A stretch of DNA of 64,000 bases from Harmonia axyridis (Eukaryota > Arthropoda > Insecta > Coleoptera > Coccinellidae), in the NCBI RefSeq assembly GCF_914767665.1, contig NC_059508.1:7874001-7938000 (forward strand), read 5' to 3'. Positions within the stretch are counted from its first letter, which is position 1. The number at the start of each line of letters is the position of its first letter. The notes under the pieces are model-generated. The model was not told the origin of the DNA. It worked only from the letters and a program-made list of their open reading frames with translations, and ran no database searches. Positions 57,784-64,000 of this stretch are shown in pieces. The translations under genes were made by a program, and so were the position numbers.

Positions 57784-59292
57784 GGTGAAGGATGCTCGAA
57801 TTCGGTTCTGTCCAATTCTTTCAAATGTATCGTTCAATAACAAGAATGGTTTTTCCAGACCTTACTAGGCTTTTAGGTTCGCCGATATTGAATGTTCTCG
57901 CAAAATCTGAGATATTTCCGGCTATTGTCGAACGAACCACTCCGGGATTCCATTTAGCTGAAGAAAAACAGCAAGGTACCGGGGAGGGGTAGGTTGAAAA
58001 AATCGATTTGGAGATTCGCGTCAGTCTAGAGTTAATCTGTGAAGTTTTCCGCATTTAAAACTGTCAAAACTTTCCGTGAGCCTTGCAATAATATACTGCT
58101 TGCTGTTTCCTTTTTCTGTGCAATGATTAGTTTATTTTGTCGACTGCTTGCTTATTCACTGATTTACGTGTCTGGAATATCCGACAGAATGCAGTTTCAA
58201 ACTGTCATTGTATACGACGATATACGAGGGTTCTTCGTTTTTGTTTTTCATGAAATGTTCCAGAGCATACCAACGATGCTGGATAGTGGAAAAGTCGATA
58301 GCTTGTTCCAGCACAAAGGTGGAGATTTATCAGCTGGTATTTTCTTTTTCCAGTCGTAAGTTTCATATCAAGGCTGCTATTCGGATTGTACAGAGAATTA
58401 TGTTCTTGGAATAAACGGAGAAGTCAAATTGAAAAATAAAAAAATTTCCTATTGATATAAGAAATTGATTGGGGTCAGAATATTTTCTGAGAAGAATTCA
58501 ATAAGCTTTCATGAAAGAATGGTCGAAATTCTTTTAGTGGGCAGCACTTTAAACGGCAGCAGAGCATAAGTGAGAGCAACTACAATAGGAAATAATTCAG
58601 AACGCTCTTTTCATACTGTGAATTAGACGTATACTTCGAAATCATATTACACTATTATCTTTCGTAATAAAGAGTTCGTCAGTGTCAAATGAATTTACTG
58701 CAAGACAAAACTAAATAAATCAAATTTGGATAAAGTACTGCCAGCTGAAGTTAGCCATCTAATAACAAGAGATCATATTCAATGGTTAGCCCATGGTCTA
58801 ACGCATCACAAATATAGAGCTGTACCGTATCAAGACAGATATAATTACATGGTAATAAAAATTACGAAATTCAATAATATGGTTTTCTGAGCAATATGCA
58901 ATAATAAGTCTCAAAATGTTGTAAAGATCTCCATTTTTCCATTCTATTCTCAGAACTCATGCTGCAACAACTGACAACTGTTCTCTATAGGTGAGGAAGT
59001 TTGAGTCTGTTTGAAAATCCTCATTTCATCTGTTCTTCCAAAATCTGAAATTTCAAATTCTTTTATGCAACTAGAATTTCGAGTGACCAAGTTTTGTAAA
59101 TTTTATATAATTCACCGAACAAGGTCGTCAAAATTTATTTTTTAATTTATACAAAGATAACATAAACATATTTCCATTTGATGTAGAGCAATACAACAAA
59201 TTATCAACTTCAAACAACAAAGCATGTTATCTCAGTGTTAGCAGAGAAAATTTAAATGGGGCATCAGCAAAAACTCTGTCTCCCCGTATATG
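57784..59292. other. Unassigned; two orphan frames
   Basis: 58039-58359 (106 codons, plus strand) has a hydrophobic stretch (NNILLAVSFFCAMISLFCRL), and 57821-58054 (minus strand) overlaps it slightly. Neither has a family I know. The rest is AT-rich and featureless. Confidence 0.4.
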
Positions 59293-60062
59293 TGCGGTGA
59301 CTGGTTTGTGTATTTGTTTACAGAATGAGCTGACATATTTATATTAAAGGGCTTGCTCTTAATCCAAACAAAATATTTTTCATCCTTTCTCTTCACCAAC
59401 GGTTGACGACTTTATAATTAAATCTGAAAACAAAAAAGAAAATAACCAGAAAGGAGTAATAAATGTTTTAGTTTCCATTGATTTGAAATTAGCGACCAAT
59501 TTTGAAGAAGAATCTGAAACTGAATGGATAGCTTGGAAACCACCATAACATTCATAAATTGGGCAAGTATTCACCGAGTGATCAATGGTTTTTTCTACAC
59601 CACACTCACATAGTGGGCTTTCAATAGAATTCCATTTGAAGAGAATACGATCATGATAAGTCGATTTAAAATACACCGAATTTTCCTAGGAAAATTGGAA
59701 ATTGGAACCTAGAACTTTCTCTGAAGTATCAACGATCGGACTTTTGTTGAAGACATTATATGAACTTCATTCCGAACGTCAAATTTCCTTGTCACTTTCA
59801 TTAGATTGAAGTAAGGTATCAATCCATAAAGGTTTGAGTTATTTCAATCTGGACTTTCTAGTATCTAGGAGGTAAGATACAAATGGAAAGAAGTTCGGGA
59901 AGAAATGAAATTTTTCCCAAGATTTCTTGATTTATACCTGTCCACGAATATGAGGACGAAGTATATGTGATAGCACTGGTAACCGATATAAAGGTGTAGA
60001 TCTGATAGTTCTACTGATAATAATTCTCACAGAAACGTTAAGCTGTGCATCAATAAAAACGA
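59293..60062 (-). mobile_element. LINE 3' fragment, copy L3
   Basis: The frame 59676-59380 reads YHDRILFKWNSIESPLCECG, then EKTIDHSVNTCPIYECYGGF, then QAIHSVSDSSSK. The Cys-x-Cys, His, Cys pattern is that of the C-terminal tail of jockey/CR1-like ORF2 proteins. Upstream (to 60062) is the RT-linker part in broken frames, ending at TTAAGCTGTGCATCAA like L2. Downstream, the 3' untranslated tail (GCTGACATATTTATATTAAA, about 59330) matches the end of L1. Confidence 0.78.
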
Positions 60063-61337
60063 TGTAGTCAACCAAAAATCATCTTTTCCATGATATGGCT
60101 ATGGCTTTCGATTGTTTCTACTTCTAAAACTCAAATTATCAAAGTATCAAAAAAAAATTGAGTTAAGGACATCTAAGCATGAAAATGAGGAGGTAACCAA
60201 GATGAATTATCGAACATTCAAGATTTTCACGCCTTCAGAATTGTTTTTGTAATAGATATCCAAACCAGATGGAGCTATTGCAGATTGAGAGACACAAAAA
60301 ATCCATAGGAGAATGTGTGGTAAACGTCAAAAAAATGTTTGAATAAGACTCTAATGCAACAGATCGTGAAAATTCATTCGGTCGACCGTAGAACCTCCAT
60401 TCTTGCAATTTCATCCAACATATTGCATGCATTAAAGAGCCGAATAACTGTCATTTTTCCTGACTAAAAAGTTTCACCGATAAGCAGACAACGTTGCTCT
60501 TTTCCATTGAAAGGTTTCGACTACTAAATGTCAGGTTTGCTTCGAATAGATAGCTGGAATGGATGGTTACATGAAAATTCAATAATACCAACTTTTTCCA
60601 AACAACGTTGTCCGGAAAATGCTGCATGAGGTCGCATAAGTAGAAGCGATAGGCTGAATTTGTTTGCTGAATATCCCCCTATTTGAATGGCGGGAAATTT
60701 GAAAGGATAAAGAGCTCTGGGTTGAGCCCGAATTCGCAAATCCAAAATGTATTGCATAAAGTGCAATAACAACAGAATTCCACCATTTGCAAAATTCACT
60801 ATTTTTCATTATTCCCTCACATCAAATTGAAAATGGAGCTGCCATTATTTTATGCAACATTATTTATAATTCATAGTAATTGCCCATTGATTATAAATAA
60901 CTCTGTTATTAATATAACAATGCCGAGGCGAATATTCGAGAATAAATTCGTTAATTAATTCTACATGAAAATTTCCGAATTTTATTATTTGAAAATGAAG
61001 TGAATGAATAGGAATAAAGGAAATTGGTGGAAATTATGATCTGATTCGACTAATAAATACTCGGTGAATTCACAAAAAATATATCCCACCGCTATTGAAA
61101 TACTGACCAGAAACCACCGTAGGAATTAAAACAACTCGCATCTGTGCTCCAACTATATCGGGTCGAAAATTGTGCAATCCTAAATGGGAACTTCCTGGTT
61201 AAATGGATCGAACAAAACAGAATTAAACTACCACCAGCGCAATTCGAGATCCTTTAGTTTAGCCATGTTCACTCCCAAAGAATGGTCCCGAATAAGTTAC
61301 AGCCAAGAGTATCACGAATATTGGTCTTATTCTTATA
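60063..61337. other. Unassigned; GC-richer patch at about 60500-60760
   Basis: Two overlapping minus frames (60524-60809) without recognisable motifs. No transposon ends. Confidence 0.4.
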
Positions 61338-62831
61338 CAGGGTGTTTCATTGGGAAACGGAAATACTTCACAGGTGCATAGGTGGCACCAAGGCGGTTCT
61401 GGAGATACCCTATTCATTGGGTCTTACTGTCTTCGTAGCCGAGATACAGGATGTTTTATGAATTTTGCCCGTTTTTTCTGAGGCCATATCAAACGAACCA
61501 CCAGGTATATTTTTTTCATATTTGGCAAATATGTTCCTAATTGAAAGCCCAAACGTATCATGCAATAACCTCCTTGAAAATCCAGGTCCGGGTTAACAAA
61601 AAATTTTGAATCGTTTCAATCCTTGTAACAACACTTTGTACATCGGAATTTTGAAAATCCGTTTTTATATTCGCAAACACCACTAATAACTAAACTGAGA
61701 CGTGTACTTCAAATTTTCGCGCAGACAGTTTTTCTGCACAAATTTAACGTAAAACTGAAGTTTTTAAGAACTTGGATACCTGAAAGTGGTTTGAATGAGT
61801 TTTAACAATGAATTATCAAAAATATTGAATCCATAATTATTTCAAGATTACTTTGTGATTCATTTTTACATTGGTTTTCCTTTTTATAGCTGTATACCAT
61901 TTCAGTTTTTATTTTTGAGTTTCTCTCTCAGTCTCTCGTCGTTTCTTATTACTGCACAAATTCTCAACGAAAACGTGAATTTTTTAAGGATTTGGTCTGC
62001 TGGAAGTGGTTTAAAGTAACTTTTAGTGATTAATCTATGAGTCAATTATTGAGATCTTAGTCCTCTTTTGTGTGTGAAGTCTATTGTTTTTTTCAGCAGA
62101 GCTTTCACTACTGCGAATAATCATAAAATTTCGTATTCAATCAAGTAGGTTGACAACCATCACTTTGACAGAAGACCATTGTTGTTTAGAATAATTCAGA
62201 TTAATTAATTATTTTGTTATTATATTTTTTTGTTCATAATTGTTTCGAAATATACGATATCAACCTAATGCAACTCAATTCTCAATAAATAGAAACTGAA
62301 ATAGTATACAGCTATAAACGGGAAAACCAATGTAAAAATGAATTACAAAGTAATCTTGAAATAATTATGGATTCAATATTTTTGAAAATTCATTGTTAAA
62401 AGTCACTTCAAACCACTTTCAGGTATCCAAGTTCTTGAAAACTGACTGCGCGAAAATTTGAAGTACACGTCTCAGTTTAGTTTTTAGTGGTGTTCCCAAT
62501 ATAAAATCAGATTTTCGAAATTCCGATCTACAGGGTGTTGTTACGAGGATTCAAACGATTCATAATTTTTGTTTACTCGGACTTGGATTTTCAAGGCGGT
62601 TATTGCATGATACGTTTGGGCTCTCAATCAGGAACATATTTGCCAAATATGAAAAAAATATACCGGGTGGTTCGTTTGATATGGTTTCAGAAAGAAACGG
62701 ACAAGATTCATAAAACACCCTGTATCTCGGCTGCGAAGAGAGTAAGACCCAATAAATGGGGTATCTCCAGAACCGCCTTGGTGCCACCTATGCACCTGTG
62801 AAGTATTTCCGTTTCCCAATGAAACACCCTG
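61338..62831. mobile_element. 1.49-kb TA-flanked palindromic element, second family
   Basis: Arms of about 590 bp (61338-61927) and 550 bp (62283-62831) are inverted copies, starting CAGGGTGTTTCATTGGGAAA, with TA outside (61336-61337 and 62832-62833). Identity is roughly 90 percent; the left arm has about 37 bp extra near 61735. Each arm holds further CAGGGTG-like words: 61452 / 62708 and, inverted, 61646 / 62532. The spacer repeats part of the left arm in direct orientation (61955-62055 versus 61738-61835). No coding frame with a transposase motif is seen; frames at both ends are shadows of the arms. Confidence 0.85.
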
Positions 62832-63435
62832 TATCCCAAAACTGGCGAATGGGCCTTGGGTAGAAATTAATTATCGATATCCTAGTTCGTACTTGGCCGA
62901 TCGACTTCTGGGAAACATCGGGAACTAAATATCGAATTCTCGAATTGTCGGTTGTCCTAGCGGATACCCAGAAAATCTTTGGCCGAAGGCCAGATTGTAG
63001 TTTTCGCCTTAGAATCAGACATCGTCGTAGTTCGAGCAAACTGAAACGAATGTTGGCGAATAAGGGGAGGTTTTCAATAGTCACCCTCTGGCGGCGGTTA
63101 GGACCGCCCCTTTGGCTCTACATTTGTTTTGACACTTTCCTCAATGATTTATTTCCAATTGAGAGAGACATTTGACACACTTAGGCGCTCTAACATGTTT
63201 TCATCGGAATGTACAGCGAGCAGAAAACCCTTCTCTCATTCAATATAAGTTATCTGCAGTTTTCTGTGATGTTTGTCGTGATAAATTCTCTTCCGGATCA
63301 TGTTTGGCCATGATGTCGATGAGGAATCCACTAAGAATCTTGCTGGTGTTTTTCAATTTTCGAAACATTCATTTCAGACCGGCACATGTCACAGCATAGG
63401 AATGTTCCCATTTCATTACATTCTTGAACATTGGG
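62832..63435. other. Unassigned GC-richer stretch
   Basis: 62840-63130 is clearly less AT-rich than most of the window, with no transposase, RT or recognisable protein motif. Possibly host sequence. Confidence 0.4.
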
Positions 63436-64000
63436 TTGAGCGATACGAGCGTTCAAAAAAGTCAAAAAATAAACAAGCGATTTTGACGCACAATATTTTA
63501 TTGCTCTTCAAAATAATCTCCTTTAAGATCTATACACTATTGCATGCGATTGAACCATCATTCGAAACATTCTTTCCAATCAGAAGATGGTAGTTCTAAA
63601 ACATGCGTTTAGAAGGCCTCAACCTACACTCGGGGCAATAAATATCGTTATCCATGAAGTTTTTTTTTTATTTCTAGGAAGAAGAAGAATCATTCGAGGC
63701 CAAGTCGGGGTTGTAAGGCGGATGACCCTTCAATTTGATTTATCGTGTGTCCAAATACTCCTTCGTTGCATTTGATGTGTGTCAGCTCGCCTTGTCATGA
63801 TGCAAGATGATTCGTCGTTTTCGGTTTGTTTCTCTCAATTCAAACTTCAGGCAAACAAATGGTTTCACACCACTCAGGATTAATTGATTTTCAAGGGCCA
63901 CAATTGCCACAGGACTAGTTTTCGTGAAGAAAGACGCCACCATTTGCTTCTAAATGCTTCGAGAACGAACAACTTTTGTTGGCTTTGCTTCACATTGAAA
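63436..64000 (-). mobile_element. D34D mariner 3' part, SETMAR/Hsmar-like group, cut by window end
   Basis: The minus strand gives RRIILHHDKAS (second Asp), TSNATKEYLDTR, then KLKGHPPYNPDLASND (third Asp, 34 residues on) followed by a stop where FFLFP is expected, then SKRMF and, to about 63520, a decayed C-terminus. The 3' end is taken near GTTGAGCGATACGAGCGTTC (63436), a likely TIR. It belongs to a different subgroup from the irritans and mellifera-like copies. The first catalytic block and 5' end lie beyond the window. Confidence 0.7.

Noticed and set aside
61184..61381. Frames ending in the same peptide at both ends of the 61-kb element
   Set aside because: The shared C-terminal peptide is the translation of the inverted terminal repeat, not a protein family.

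Overview
This window is intergenic or intronic DNA from an insect-type nuclear genome. The evidence is: strong AT bias; no operons and no complete host gene; a great density of decayed Tc1/mariner-superfamily transposons; non-LTR retrotransposon pieces; and an intronless ubiquitin-S27a retrocopy. The transposases match mariner groups common in insects: an irritans (Himar-like) D34D group, a mellifera/mauritiana-like D34D group, and a rosa-like DD41D group. A beetle is plausible but not shown. I see no CRISPR array, tRNA, rRNA, LTR element or prokaryotic gene.

Layout. 0.1-2.0 kb: an irritans-type mariner split by a long-TIR MITE and by an RpS27A retrocopy. 2.77-4.6 kb: a second irritans mariner between two diverged direct repeats, then a mariner remnant. 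5.4-6.5 kb: a mellifera-like remnant and a MITE. 7.7-9.3 kb: the best-preserved transposon, a DD34E Tc1 element with both TIRs and essentially one frameshift. 9.4-11.9 kb: LINE fragments and a diverged Tc1/mariner transposase. 13.4-13.9 kb: a LINE C-terminal fragment. 16.0-17.4 kb: a Tc1 element with an internal tandem duplication. 19.0-20.1 kb: a mellifera-like mariner. 21.8-25.8 kb: two internally deleted elements. 27.4-28.9 kb: a Tc1 fragment fused to a DD41D element. 29.4-31.3 kb: a LINE reverse transcriptase split by an irritans mariner. 32.3-33.06 kb: a second copy of the DD41D/Tc1 chimera. 35.4-36.5, 37.5-38.0 and 39.0-39.9 kb: further mariner copies. 40-46 kb: mostly unassigned, with two short transposase remnants and a tandem duplication. 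46.2-47.3 kb: another mellifera-like copy. 48.4-48.7 kb: a mariner-derived MITE. 50.9-52.2 kb: a second copy of the 16 kb Tc1 family. 54.25-56.8 kb: a mellifera-like mariner holding a 1.5-kb TA-flanked palindrome. 57.1-60.1 kb: two related LINE 3' fragments. 61.3-62.8 kb: a second 1.5-kb TA-flanked palindrome. 63.4 kb to the end: the 3' part of another D34D mariner.

Nothing works here as a gene set. The value of the window is as a stratified record of insertions: MITE and retrocopy into mariner, mariner into LINE, palindrome into mariner, and Tc1 joined to a DD41D element at two loci. The observations most worth following are the two giant palindromes with TA duplications and a shared CAGGGTG-type motif, the duplicated chimeric junction, the three DD41D copies lacking the same N-terminal region, and the RpS27A retrocopy whose ubiquitin cleavage site is altered but whose frame is still open.
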